Below are positions 23,263 through 36,547 of a stretch of DNA of 64,000 nt, in pieces. The stretch is from assembly GCA_029204225.1 (NCBI GenBank), contig CM055108.1:11687782-11751781 (forward strand), in the 5' to 3' direction. Each line of letters begins with the position of its first letter. Position 1 is the first letter of the stretch. Below the pieces are notes generated by a model. That model saw nothing but the letters and a program-made list of their open reading frames with translations. It made no database searches and was not told the DNA's origin. This stretch comes from Diphasiastrum complanatum. Lineage: Eukaryota > Streptophyta > Lycopodiopsida > Lycopodiales > Lycopodiaceae. Made by a program: the position numbers and the translations under genes.

Positions 23263-23618
23263 GATTCATCCATTTCTCTCGTTCAAAATCTCCATCAGGT
23301 GAGTTTGTACACATAATCCTCTTTTCATTTTTTTGAGAGGCCCAAGTGTCATTCATGTGCTGGAGTGCTGCACTCTCAATTACCCATGAGTGCTACATGG
23401 AGCATGATGAGGATGGGAGAGAGCGAGATGATCGAGGACTTTTTCTAAATGCATGTCAAAAGAAAATAATTAGTGCCTTTCCTTCCACCCTACTCTAGCA
23501 TAGCGCTGATGAAAGAGCTATAAATTATACATCAATCTTATGAGTGCATTCTGGAAGATGAATTCCACTGGAGAGACTTTTGGTGATTACCTTCCCCAAA
23601 CTATTCGGTCCTAACCAA

Positions 23619-23940
<322 letters not shown>

Positions 23941-24742
23941 TAGACTGATGAGAAAATCGGAAGCAATGGTGAAACCCCATTTGCAAAAATATGGCATACT
24001 CTTATGATATTGTAGAGATCGATCAATGAGTCTACTTGGTGATGAAGTTCTCCTCCGGCTACGTAATTAGGTAGGACCTGCGAGAAGCAAAATCCAGTGG
24101 CTGAATTTGATTGATCGAATATGGCTCAACTAATGGATTAAGCTTGATATTCATGCATGAGCGCTGCTTCTCCAGCTAATTTCCACCATGCGAGTAGTAT
24201 GAGAGAGAGATGGGTGCTAGAGAGATGGAAAGGAGAGTGAAGATTATGGAGAGTAGATGAAAAAATTGGACACTCATGATTACTAACTCTCTCTCTCCAT
24301 TGATCGATCAAATGTGAATAATAATAATCATAACAAATAGGATGTGTATCTCATCTCTCCGTCCATACTCCAATGTTTTTTTTATATATATATATACATA
24401 CCAGACTCCGGTTAATGTGTCCAGTGGATGCATTTATTTGAAATACACACCGTGGATTATTATTCTTTATTTCAAACTTTTTTCGCTATTTTTTTTCGCA
24501 TTTCTAGTGCAATTTTTTTTACATTTTTGTCAATTTTGTCATTTGGTGGATATACTCAATTTATGTAGTTGAGATAGACATCTTCTATTTCTTAGTACCC
24601 AATGAGAAATAACCATTTCCAATATTAAAGGCATAACCTATGGTTGATCTCCTATTTTCATGTGCCAAACTTCTCAATCAAAGGTAAACAAGAATGAGAT
24701 AAAGACATCCTTTATATCTATCTTAAAAAGAACAAAAGATAA

Positions 24743-25896
24743 CAAATATGATGACTAATATAATGCACTCGAAAAATGCAAAATTCTAGCCAAGACTCTG
24801 GTGACAAACTGATGAAATTAAATCATGAACGATTCATGACACTCGAATTATTTCTGTTCAAGTTGGATCAAGCAGGCTCAGTAACACAACCAAACGAAAC
24901 AAGACAAATTCTAAACAAAAATGAAATGAAGCGAAACTTGCATTGACATTGATTCATGCTAGAAGCACATATCACGAAACAACACGAAACGAAATGAAGC
25001 GAAAGAGTTCGCGACAAGATCAATCACTCTGTATCGAGATGGGATGAAACATGATGAAACAAAATGAAACTTGGGTGAGCTCTATAATTGATTTACCCTT
25101 ATAGCTAAGTGATCGTGAAGCAAAGCAAAGCACAAAGCGAAAGGATTCGCGAACAAGATCAGTTCGTCAGGAATTCAGATGTGATCGTTGGTCACTGCCA
25201 GCTGTATCACTCCTACAATCCTTCAGAGAGTAGTCAGACACTGTTGGTCTACGTTAACAATTTTGTAGCATTCAAGTGTGGAATTAAATGAGAAAGTGAA
25301 TCAGACACACAAATAGCCGCAGACAAATTTACATTCAAGATCATACAATCATCTAGCTTAATAATGTGCACAACAGCTACAAAATCATCTATTGATTTTT
25401 TTGATTCTTCAAGCACTACATGCAGATCCACGCAGTGCGTTGGCGTGAGAAAAATATTTCTCTCACGAATTCGTGTCTCACTTACTAGCGGACTTGTGGA
25501 TCTATAAATCCTATGCAAAATTGTCTCGCACGCAAGCGGACGTGTATTCTGAATTTTTGTCTTCATGTTTCTTGTCTTGCTTACTAGCATAAGACTTACT
25601 ATATTATGCATCAAACAGAAAGTATATAGTTGTGTCATGTAACTTCTAGATTAAAGCAATTAAACATCTACAACTAATCATGAATTACAAGAGTGGCAAA
25701 TTAGCCACGATCTAGAATACTCTTGTTGATGCCATGATATCAGATCAGATATCTGTACCCCATGGTACTTGGTTGATCTTCTTGGCTATTGAGGAGCACG
25801 ACTGATTTCATGTTTTGTCGTGTCATGTCGGCTTTTGTCAAAGGTTCAAAATTGAAAGCTAGCAAAGCTTTGGCATTGAAAACAAAATGTTTCTTC
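24743..25896. repeat. 1.15-kb block in unit 4 (fuller copy of 19571-20661)
   Basis: Begins CAAATATGATGAC after AAAAGATAA and ends TTTCTTC before AAAATAGACC, where it rejoins unit 1-type sequence. A minus-strand frame (25973-25740) runs without a break across the right boundary. The block may therefore be ancestral sequence lost from units 1-2 rather than an insertion. No terminal repeats were found. Confidence 0.55.
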
Positions 25897-26006
25897 AAAA
25901 TAGACCATACATTTTTGACATTCAGATCCTCAACTACATGGAGGCCCTTCCACTCAAGGCCTTTTTGCAGCATTCATCCAAAGTGGAACCAGTTGCCAAA
26001 GTTACT

Positions 26007-27598
26007 TTTGGATCTCTTTGGGCTTCATAAGAGGGGATTCAACTATCATCACTCCAGAGAGTTTCTTTTGATCTAGATCGATCTGACTCATCTGTTGCTT
26101 AGGTTTTGTCCTTTCCTCCTCAGCTTCCTAGATCTTTCTTTTTATTTCTTCTATCTGCTTCACCTGCTTTTGTAGGTCTTTTTGGGCTGAACAACCAATA
26201 TAGGTGGTAGTTGGTCTCCACAAGACACTTGCAATGATATATCAGCTGCTTCGGTAAGACTATCAAAAACTGAAAATTTCTTAGAAGAACAGTAAACTGA
26301 TGATAAACAAACAGATGGAAGGGAGGGTGGTGGTGACAACGGTAGATGGTGTGGACAATAGACATGAGAATGGATGCAGAAGTATGGCAAGAGGTTGGTT
26401 GAATAAGGAGACTAATTTTCCAATGCTTGTGTTTCCCTTTCTGAAGGATCTTCGTCGTGACTAGGCTACTTCTTCTGATCGAGTCGCTTTGAATTTCCCA
26501 TCTGTCTTCTTAGCCTTGTCATTGTCGACTTTGGGTTTGTGACCTTGGCTGTGGATCTTGCTGGTGTTGTTGCTGGCAGCGTAACTGCTCCAGTGAATCC
26601 AAGCAAATCCAGTCTCTCCCCCCCAAAAAAAATTTGTTGGTGGGGATGTTGTTGCTGGTGATTGTTTATGCTCAGGATTGGAGGATCGGCGTGTGGAACA
26701 CGTAGTTGAAACTCGTTGAACATGTGACTGGACTAAAGATTGAACAAATTTTAACTAAATTTGTTTCGATCTTGTTGTAGTTGACTCAAAGAATAATATG
26801 GCAATGAGGTGCAGGAATCAACTCTAACTTGTCATGGATTTCTCATAGTTTTCAAAAATTTGAAACTGTTGTACATGGTAATCTGAAGATGGATAGATGA
26901 ATGAAAATGTGTTTTGAAGATGCTCTATAGAAGACTCTCGTGTAGTAGCTATTCCTCATGCAAAAATCAGTCACACAAAATAGGTGAAGAGAAACAAGGA
27001 AATATACAAACATTATAGATAGTGAGAACTATATAGCACTTGTCGAACAAAACTTGCATTCATCAACATTGATAATGTATCTTGATAGTTGCAATATTTT
27101 AGAGTAATGTGACTTACTCTGACATGCCCTTGTCAAAACAAGACAGGGTTGGTGACACTAAAATCTACCATCATTGATAGCAGATATTGTAAGATATAGC
27201 TTGAGATGCAGGTATCATTGAAGTACTATGTCTTGAGGACCTCTGTGAACAAGAGATTCAGAACCGAATTTCTATCTGGATTTTTGAATCCGAGAAATAT
27301 TGTGTATTGGCACATTGAAAATCTTATTTGCATGTGGAAAGACAAATAGATTTGAGGTTGTAGAAGGGGAGAAAAACTGTCAATTCCTTGTGGAGATTGC
27401 TCTTGGTTGGACATTGTAGCAGATGACAGAATATCGGTTTTACTTTCTTTTGACAAGGACTCATTTCATATTAGTGTCTTTTTGCATTATGGAGCTGGTG
27501 TATTGGATGGTGATGTAGAAGTCTACAAGAAACTTCTCGATCGAGCAGCAGGTTTAACTGTTGGTTGCTATGGTGCTTGTGTTGTTGTCATGAAGATC
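26007..27598 (-). other. Decayed sequence downstream of the Gypsy gag
   Basis: No domain is recognisable. On the minus strand at about 26040-26230 one frame reads as a basic, charged helix (DLQKQVKQIEEIKRKI, then EAEEERTKPKQQMSQ) with a stop between, suggesting decayed coding sequence. Other short frames (26466-26723, 27226-27456 minus; 27407-27607 plus) resemble nothing known. Confidence 0.4.
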
Positions 27599-28945
27599 CT
27601 ATTGTGATTCATAGCTGACGTGACGGGTAGGTAGGATCTTAATTGGTTGTTTTGGATAGTCTTTGAAACTATGTTTTCGGATACATTCGGGACACTCAGC
27701 ATGGTACTGGGTCTTAACTGGACAATCCCCCACGAAGTGGCTGGTTTCACCACAGATGAAACATCTGGTGTGCAGTGGCCCTTTTACAATGGTGTAGCCA
27801 TATTGTATGGCTAGTGGTTTTGGACTTGCTGGTGGATATTCATGATAAGACAAGGCATTTCCAGATTGTGATGGGTGTTCTTCATATTGTTGAACTGTAT
27901 GTGCTTGGATAGGTCGATATGAAGGACAAGCATCAACAAGATGCGTAGCCCAACAGTGTGGGCAGCATATTGTTTTTTGTCTATAAAGTAACTGTGCAGG
28001 GTTTGACTGACCAGACATACTGCTTTGGATAGACTTCAGAGTAGTTTGAAACTCATTGGTGAGTTTCTCCATTTGAAGTTGGTGTTGCTTATTAAGCAAC
28101 GCCAGCTGTGATTTCCAAAGTTGATGTCCTCGATCGGGTGTCCTCGATCGGCTTTGACGCATGGTCAGGAGCACGTGGTGCTTGCCTTTTCCTAGATTCA
28201 TGAATATTTGATCCTTCGTCTTCTTCCTTGATGGCATCAGACATAGCTATCTTTAGGCTCACATGTTCATCATTGGATTTAAGCTCGCATCTAATCCATC
28301 TTGGAAGGCCGACTAAGAACCAGATGATGAGCATCTGTTCAGAGGGCTGTTCTTGTACTTGACTTTTGAGACGTTTGAAACGCTCAATATAGTCCCGTAC
28401 TCGTTCGTCTTTTGTCATTTTGATATTACTTAGCTTGACAAAAGGGCTTTCTATTTCGCAAAATGGCTTGAAGCATTTGATAAAGGCCTCCTTCAAGAGT
28501 GACCAGTCACGTTTATCTTCATGATCAAGGTTAAAAAACCATTCTCGTGCTCGATCGATCATGGTCATCGAGAAGAGTTGAATCATGGCGTCGGGTGATG
28601 TCTCGCCATATACATCACATGCATTCTCAAAGATTTGCAAAAATCTTTGAGGGTCCGAACTACCGTCAAACTTTGGTAGATCTAGTTTGGGTGTACGTCT
28701 CTCATGATGAGCATTGTGGGTAGCAGAGACTCCATTAAGGTTGGTTCTGGCATGGGATGTTTCAACACCATGAACATGGGTTCTGGATCGCGAGAACTTG
28801 GCTCTATCATGTTCTTGTCTTTTGAATGGATTTGTGATGGCTCGTAGGGTTGGGACCACATTCGGTAGAATCTATGATGTCTGACAGGGGACCTGATCTC
28901 GTATGGATAATCTTCTAGGATGTCAGGATCTGTATTGTCGGCCAT
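27599..28945 (-). pseudogene. gag: Ty3/Gypsy gag, frameshifted
   Basis: The frame starts MADNTDPDILEDYPYE at 28945. A shift near 28860 moves it into the long frame (28859-28092), which carries the Retrotrans_gag core (LDLPKFDGSSDPQRFLQIFE, DRAREWFFNLDHEDKRDW, LLKEAFIKCFKPF, RVRDYIERFKRLKSQV). A second shift near 28130 leads to 28237-27599, which has two CCHC zinc-knuckle-like motifs (CCPHCWATHLVDACP and CFICGETSHFVGDCP) and a third degenerate one. Gag forms the particle core and the knuckles bind the RNA. Two shifts make it a pseudogene. Confidence 0.85.
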
Positions 28946-29279
28946 TGGATATTGTTGTGTCTTTTTTGTGTTGGGTATGTGTTTAAGGTGTTTTTGGATT
29001 TTTTAGGGTTTTTGGTGTTTTTCGATTTTTTCTGGGTTTTTTTAGGAATTCAAGGGAAAACTCAGTATGAAAAGAGCATTCTATTGGTATGGGTGTTGTT
29101 TTTTGAAAAAAATTTGGTATTCATGCCTTTTTCTTTTTTTTTTTTTCAGTCTCGAAGGTGTTGTGAAGAAGGTGGTTCGGTCAAAATGGCAATCAGAGGT
29201 GTTGATCAAAAGTTATGGTCCCGTCGAGATGGATGTTACTTGCTCTGGTCAAGCTTTGACCTGATTGCTTCTGTTGAGA

Positions 29280-29975
29280 ACTGATTGAATCCCTCCAGTC
29301 GAGATTTGATCGCTGCCTTTGGCTCCGGTTGAGATTTGAGCGGGCGCTTCAGCTCCAGTCGAGATCACTTCGGCTTCGGTCGAGATCTGAACGGGCACTT
29401 TGGCTTTGGTCGAGATCTGAGCCGTCACTTCGGCTTCAGTCAAGATCTGAACAGGCACTTCGGTTGAGACTTCAACGGACACTTCGGCTGAGATTCTAGC
29501 GAACACTTTGCCTGAGATTCCAATGAACGCTTCGGTCAAGATTTCAGCGAACACTTTGACAGAGATTCCAGCGAACACTTCGGCTGAGATTTCAGCGAGC
29601 GCTTCGGTCGAGATTTCAAAGAAGTGCTTCGATCGAGATTTCAAAGAAAGGCTCTAGTCAAGATTCCAAAGAGGTGCTTCGGTCGAGATTTCAAAGGAAG
29701 GCTTCGGCTGAGATGGGATGCACTGTGTCGGTTGAGATTTAACTGAGCACTCCGGTTGAGATGTGAGCGTGAGCTCCGGTTGAGATAATTTTTTTTTTTT
29801 TTGTTTTTGATGCACCTGCGTTGCGTCGGTCAAGATGGTAAGAGAGAGAGGCTCGGGTGAGATAGAAGAGAGGGTATTCGGTTGAGACGTGAGACAGGGT
29901 GCTCGGTTGAGATGGAAGAGAGGGTGTTCGGTTGAGACGTGAGACAGGGTGCTCGGCTGAGATGGTGACAAAGGG
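29280..29975. repeat. Minisatellite with 24-, 25- and 30-bp units
   Basis: Units of the form CTTCGGYTGAGATTTCAGCGAACA repeat with 24-bp spacing in the centre (about 29455-29605). They change to 30 bp toward 29280 (with an extra CTTCGG) and to 25 bp or irregular toward 29975. On the minus strand the 24-bp part encodes an 8-residue repeat of the type ISTEALAE within a 131-codon frame (29644-29249). Confidence 0.88.
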
Positions 29976-30500
29976 AGGTGGAGACGATGGGTAAGCTATG
30001 GGTAGAGGATGATGTAGAAGGAGCTAAGGATGTATGCAGGGCGTGGGAATGGTGTGTGCAGGTCGTTCTGAGCTATGAACGGATCTAGAGACATTTCAGA
30101 TTGCGTGCATGGGTCCGATCAAAGATAGTCTTGCAGCATATGTCGTTTCATAATGTGAGTGATGCAAGTGGCAACGGGTCAAATGTTGACAGATCCCCTG
30201 CTCCATAGGACCTATTGTTTACTTTTCTGCTTCTTGCTTACAGAACCATTTCTGCCTGTTATCAGGCTTCATGGCAGTCGTTAGATAGTTTCTTGATTGA
30301 TTTTACGATGCCAACCCAGGTAGAAGGAACAAAGTTTTGTTGTAGCATTTTCTTTATGTCCTGCCTGTCAGAGGACGACTCAGAGACATCACTCTTGAAC
30401 GCACTTACATTCTACATGGATGCAGGCCAAGAATGCTCATTCACAAATCAGCATACAAACCAATGAACGTTCTACAGATTCTACAGCTACCTACACTTAA
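29976..30500 (-). other. Untranslated region between minisatellite and LTR of the minus-strand Gypsy element
   Basis: No recognisable gene. A plus-strand frame (30215-30466) looks incidental. The primer-binding site of the element should lie in or near this stretch, but no canonical TGG-start site was clear. Confidence 0.35.
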
Positions 30501-31348
30501 AACGGACTGAAATCAGAGCTTACACGACATTAACACTGAACTACCTTGCATATATTGACAAAACAAGAAACAAGAAACTAATCTACAACATGTTAGAAGT
30601 CCAAGAATCAAGAAACCAACCAGCCTACTGATTCTTGGACATCCCAAGAACATCAAGAATTGGATTGTACAGAGATATGCAAGAATCACACCACAGATCC
30701 AGCCTATTTAGTTTACTTGAATGCTGGCTCCTACATTAATCCACAAGAAAACAAGAAATCTAATCCACAACGAGGAAAGCAAGAAAACTAATCCACTCTA
30801 AATCCACAACCACACACAATATGAATGGAAGGGCATGATCATAGGGGCATCACTCAAGAAAACCATCATGATCAAGGAGCTTAGTGTAGCATCAAACTCA
30901 TGGAAAATCTTCTTATTAAGCATGGAGTAGATACAATGCAAAAAGCTCCTCTTCACAAAGAGGGAGTCTCTTAAATAAGCAAGAGAGCTCCTTAGGTGGC
31001 ATCCTAGTATAATTTCCACATTTCACAAATTACAAGTGGAATATTGCTCTCCACTAGAGGTCACCATCAAAAGGTGGCTCACTCCAGTTTCTTTAAGAGA
31101 GGTCTACTTGCATTTATTACATGTGCTTAGAAATACTAGTTCCCACATGGTCATTCCATCTTCCGGGATTCACCATGAGGCTTACACAGTTCTTGCATGT
31201 CTTTCCTAGCTAGTATTTCTCGGCTCTCATACTCAGCTCTCAGTCTTCATTAGTCTCGTCTTCTCAGAGACCTCCTCGATCTAAGGTGAGAGGTGCTGTT
31301 GAGTTGCTCTGTCCGAATATCTTGGGGATTCGTTAGAATCAGCCAACA
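30500..31348 (-). repeat. LTR of the minus-strand Gypsy element
   Basis: Starts TGTTGG on the minus strand at 31348 (CCAACA on plus). It carries CTTATTTAAGAG near 30970-30981 as a likely TATA box. A diverged copy lies in plus orientation at 58590-59082 and resumes at 63941. Both contain the GAGTGAGCCACCTTTTGATG stretch. The inner end is approximate. It includes an 11-bp perfect stem-loop at 30599-30640 and several copies of an ACAAGAAA..TAATCCACAAC motif. Confidence 0.7.
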
Positions 31349-32123
31349 CACACGTGTGGAGTTCCCATGTGTGAAAGAAAGTACTTTTCATACTTGTAAA
31401 TATCTATTTTGATTTTGTATCAATCAAGTTAAGTGTGAACATGATATGACTAGTTTTTAGTCAAGTTGAGTAGTCACCTAGAAATTAGTTTATCCTTGCA
31501 TGTGCATGAGTAAATGCTCCCACATGGCAAGTGGACGTTCACAAGTGTGTATAGAGTTCTAAAAGATAAGAGTTGACCATTTTCCTTAGATTCTATTTTG
31601 TAGAGAATATTCCTATATTCTAGGAGACTAGCTCTTTGGATTTTAGCCATATTCTAGAAGGTCAACTTTGGATAAGTATCAAGGATGGATAAAATGGATA
31701 GATCTGAGTGATGTGGCACTCTTCACACGTGTGAAGACCTTCTGGACTGTACCAAACTCGTGGATGTACTTGATCCATAAAAGATCATCATTTTGCTAAT
31801 GAGATTGATGAGACTTTTGCATTCTACACTTTTGTGAGATTTCTAGTCAATAGAATTGTGATTTTATCGAATGATTGCTATCAAGAACCAAAGTACTTGT
31901 TGTTTCAGGTGCAAGCCATACAGTGGATAGTACTCCACACGTGTGAGTTTGCTCTCACTAGTTTATGAAGTTTTGATCCATTGCTCTTGCTTAAATCTAA
32001 GTGTAGTGAATCTAGATCAAGATCTAAAGTGTAGAACTTGATAGATACATTGATTAAGCAACCAATAGCTCTCTATGATTGTTAAGTACAATCATTAATG
32101 TCCTTTAAACTAAAATTTTATCA
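31349..32123 (+). repeat. 5' LTR of Copia A1 (left end missing)
   Basis: Aligned with the 862-bp family A LTRs, it starts inside the first CACACGTGTG palindrome and ends TTATCA at the primer site. It contains TTCACACGTGTGAA at 31722-31735 and CACACGTGTG at 31936-31945. Confidence 0.88.
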
Positions 32124-32135
32124 TGGTATCAGAGC
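32124..32135 (+). other. Primer-binding site of Copia A1
   Basis: TGGTATCAGAGC immediately after the LTR end. Confidence 0.9.
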
Positions 32136-32716
32136 TAAGTAAGAGAGTGATCATTTGATTCATAAAACTTGCAAAGATCATTGGCAAAATTTGTTTTTGG
32201 TCAATACTAGTGAGGGCAAGTTCATCTAGAGTGATAGCTTGTTTCTATTTGGATCAAATCGACTTGGAGGCTGTGTATGTACTTTTCACACGTGTGAAGC
32301 CGTACAAAAACTTTCATTTCAAGTTACTTTGTGTTTTTTGGTCCTATAATCTCAATTCTAGTTCATTTTTAGTGCTTTTTGAAGCATAGTATTGATCTAG
32401 ATTCAATCTAGCTAATGCCTATGACCAAATAGAGTTTGGATCATTGAAGCATTTCTTTTTGGAGTTTAAGATCAGATCTAAGAGGCTAATTTGTTCATAT
32501 CCTTAGTTGAAGTGAAACCTCTAAGAAAAGTGTAAAGCAAAAATTTTTGTGAGAGTGAAAGCTAGGAATTTTTGTCAAGATCTAATTGTGTATCATTCAA
32601 GCTTGTGTGCTAGTTTGATAAAGACAAGGCTATAGGCAATCTTGTGAGCTTTAGGCCTTTCATAGATCTTTAAAGTTCAAAAATCTTTGTGATTTTAGAA
32701 GAGCATTCATTCTACA

Positions 32717-35700
32717 ATGTCATCCATGGGTGGTTATTTGTTGGAATCAAGTGAGAGACTCACTTCCACAAATTATTCCATTTGGAAAGTGATGGAATCA
32801 CTCCTAGTGATCCATGACCTCTTTGACATAGTTCTAGGAGTTGACGAAGAGCGGAGGTGTCTTCTTGTGCCTCATCAAAAGAGGCTTGGGATTTATTAAA
32901 GAGTATCTATGAATCCAATAACACTTCAAGAATACTCATGCTAAGGAATCAAGTCTTTCAAAGCATGAAAGGAAGTAGAGAGAGTGGACAAGAGTATGTC
33001 CTTAGGATCAAATCTCTTAACAAGGAATTGAGTGCTATAGGAGAAAAGATCCAAGATCAAGAGCTAGTACAAATCATATTGAATGGCCTAGGTGATGAGT
33101 TCACCAACTTGGTCCAATCATTTGCTATCAAGACACTCTTCCATCCATTAAAAAGTTGCATAATGTTCCTGTGGCCGAGGAGAGTAGACTCCTACACCTC
33201 AAGACAAGAATGGAAGGAATGTCACTTAATGGAGGAGAGGAGCAAGAAAACTTTACATCCAAAGGCAAGAAGAAACAACATCTATTCAAGAAAAATCAAG
33301 GAAAGGAGGCCGAGATGAAGAATGGAGGTTCAATTTCCAAAGGCAAAGTAAGGAAGAAGTTCAAGTGTCAAGTGTTTCTTTTGTGGGAAGAAAGGACACT
33401 TTGCCTCAGAATGTTACTTGAAGAAGAATCAACAAGCAAATGGAGATCAAGGGAACATTGCTCAAGAGGAAGAAGATGAGGATGGATTCAACACATCCTT
33501 AATGGTTGCATCTACATCAACTTCAAGTCAAGACACATGGTGGATAGATAGTGGGGCTACTCTTCTCTCTTGTAATGACTCTAAGAAGTCAATATACACT
33601 ACTAGTGATGAAGAATGCAAGATAGATGGTATAGGATCTATTCCTCTTTGCTTAGGCACATTTGAAAGGATAGATCTAGATAATGTTTTGTATGTTCCTA
33701 CCATTTCAAGAAACTTGCTTAGTGTAGGACAATGAATGAACAATGGACTAGATGTACATTTCAAGAATGGAGTTTGTTCCATCTTGAAAAATGATAAGTG
33801 CATAGCTAGTGGCATTAAGCAAGGTAGACTTTTCAAGTTAGATGCTAATGTTGCAAATGAAAGTGTGAACTTGGCTAGGGAGGAGCTATCTCAAGTAGAG
33901 CTTTAGCATAAGATATTAGGCCATCCTAATCTTCAATCCATGGAGTCAAAGGCAAGCAAGGAACTAGCTCTCGGCCTACCAAAAGCTTTCAAAAAGTGTG
34001 GAAAGATGTGTGAGGCATGTGGCCTTGCAAAGTCACACAAATCTTCTTACAAGAGATCTTCATCAAGATCTCCCTCTCCCTTGGATCTCATACATCCTGA
34101 TGTACATAGTTTTTCACATGCAAGTAATGGAAGTGCCTTGATTTATGTAACTTTTATAAATGATTGTACTAGATTCACATGGATTGAGTTACTATCAAAG
34201 AAAAGTCTTGTATATGAAGCTTTCATTAAGTTCAAGTCTGTAGTTGAGAAGCAACTTAGTACTTCCATAAAGGCACTAAGATGTGATAACGGAGGAGAGT
34301 ACACCTCCAATAAAATGAAAGACTTTTGTGAGATCAATAGCATTAAATTGCAATACACTTGTTCCTACACCCCCCCAACAAAATGGGGTGTCCGAGAGGA
34401 AAAATATGAGTCTATGTGAATGTGCAAAGTCTCTAAGACTTGATGCATCACTTCCCATCTCATTTTGGGGAAAAGCTATAACTTGTGCCAATTACTTGTG
34501 TAATAGACTTCCTAGTAGTGCCATTGATGAGATCTCACCTTATCAAGCTTTGTTTGGTAAGAAACCCAATGTAAAAGATTTTAAAATCTTTGGATGTATT
34601 TGTTATGTCCACATCCCTTTAGAGACAAGAAGGAAGGAAGATGATACCTCCTTCAAAGGGATTTTTGTTGGCTATGGAGAAAATAGCAAGGGCTATAGGA
34701 TATACGATCCTATATCCAAAAAAGTAAAGGTAAGCAAGGATGTACTTTTTGATGAGTCACAATTTTCTAAAAGCTTGTCTAATGGATCTAACCCATTGTG
34801 CATTGAAGATCTTGACAAACCTGAGGAGGATCTTGACAAATCCGAGGATGGAGACAAAGATCCTAGTCAAAGGGGGCCGAGAAGATTAACAAGAAACAAG
34901 GCCGAGCCCTCAAGGCTCACCTATTTGTACAAGGGAAAGCAAAAGGAAGACTCTATATCTTCTACCTCTTACTCCTTCTTAGCTACATTTATTGAAGAAC
35001 CGTCATTTTTTTAAGAAGCATATAGATCGAAAGTTTGGAGAGATGCAATGCAAGTAGAGTATGATGCATTAGAAGAAAATCATACTTGGAATCTTGTAAA
35101 TCTTCCAAGAGGGAGGAAGCCACCTGCATGTAAGTGGATTTATAGAATAAAGTACAATCAAGATGGATCTATTAGTAAGTACAAGGCTAGGCTTGTTTCT
35201 AAAAGATTTCTTCAAGTAAAAGGATTGGATTATGAAGAAACATTTGCGCCTGTAGCTAAGCTTGTAGCTATTAGATTAATCATTTGCATTGCTACTTTGT
35301 TCAAGTGGGATCTCTACCAAATGGATGTGACAAATGCTTTCTTGAATGGCTTCTTAGAAGAGGAAATCTACATGATGCAACCCGAGGGCTTCATCAAGGT
35401 TGGTGAGGAGCAAAAAGTGTGCTACTTAGGGAAGAGCCTATATGGCTTGAAGCAAGCACCTAGAGCTTGGTACTCTAGGTTGCATGATTTTCTCTATTCC
35501 CTTGGCTTTGTACTAAGTGCTTATGAACCTTCTGTGTATTTCAAATGTAATGAAGAAAATATTATCATTTTGGTGTTTTATGTTCATGACATCATTATGA
35601 CAGGAAATGATGATGAAGGCATAAGCAAAGTAAAAGCTGATTTATCTAGTGAGTTCAAGATGGTAGATCTAGGCTTCCTAAAGTTTATACTTGGGATAAG

Positions 35701-36534
35701 AGTGTCTAGAAGTAGCAATTGTACTTTCATAAGTCAATCAAAGTATGCTACTTCCATTCTTGAAAAGTTTGGTATGAAAGATTGTAAGGGGATTGACACC
35801 CCTATGGAGCATGTTGTGAAAGCAACTAATGAAGGTGATGAAGCATCCTTTGAGGACATCACCCTCTTTAGAAAGCTTATAGGCTTCCTAATCTATTTAA
35901 CCATCACTAGACTAACTTAAGTTTTTGTGTAAGCAAGTTGAGTCAAAGTATGCAAGCTCCTTTAGTGCATCATTGGAAAAGTGCCAAGAGAGTGCTTAGA
36001 TATGTTTCTAGTACTATATCTTTTGGCATATCTAACTTGCACTTGAGAGCCTACTCGGATTCAGATTTTTCAAGTGACAAGATGGATAGAAAGTCCATTA
36101 GTGCATTTGCAACATCCCTTTGTGGAGGAGTAATATCTTGGCTTTCCAAAAAGCAAGATACTATCTCACTATCTTCTTGTGAAGTCGAGCACAAGGCATT
36201 GACTTCAACAACCAAAGAGCTCCCATGGCTAAGAAGACTCTTGATGGAGCTACATGTGCTAAAGGTTGAGGAGATCCCTTACATATATTGTGACAATCAA
36301 GCTTCTCAACAAATTGCTTCCAATCCTATCTTCCATGCTAGAACAAAGCGTATTGAGATAGCTCACCACTTTGTGAGGGAGAAGGTACAATCCAAGGAGG
36401 TGCAACTACATCATGTACCATCATCCGAAAGCATAGCTAATATCTTAACCAAGCCATTTTCCAAAGATCCATTTTTCAAGTTAAGATATGCTCTTGGAAT
36501 TCTAGATAGATGTACATTAGATTTGCCAAGTTAG
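32717..36534 (+). pseudogene. Copia family A gag-pol, decayed (copy A1)
   Basis: Same order as the intact polyprotein at 42310-46290. Gag begins MSSMGGYLLESSERL, has a 3-bp loss in the conserved NYSIWK region and lacks about 100 bp after it. Protease keeps WWIDSGA but loses the SSHM segment. A TGA and a TAG lie near 33734 and 33904. Integrase runs from LGLPKAFKKCGKMCEAC to LRCDNGGEY, with a shift at TYTPPTKWG (near 34373). RT has SLYGLKQAPRAWY, but the catalytic YVDD is YVHD (near 35580-35590), and a TAA ends the frame near 35918. RNase H (35938-36534) keeps DKMDRKSISAF. It cannot be functional. Confidence 0.9.
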
Positions 36535-36547
36535 AAGTGAGGAGGAG

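Larger units (their letters stand above)
26007..31348 (-). mobile_element. Minus-strand Ty3/Gypsy element, partial
   Basis: Read on the minus strand: an LTR starting TGTTGGCTGATTC at 31348, an untranslated region with a minisatellite (29280-29975), gag (28945-27599) and decayed sequence down to 26007. No RT, RNase H or integrase is recognisable, so the pol part is missing or unreadable. The inner LTR end and primer site could not be fixed. The left edge abuts tandem unit 4. Confidence 0.65.

Noticed and set aside
25720-25760. CATGATATCAGATC as a degenerate tRNA primer site
   Set aside because: It differs from GCTCTGATACCA at several positions and has no LTR end beside it.
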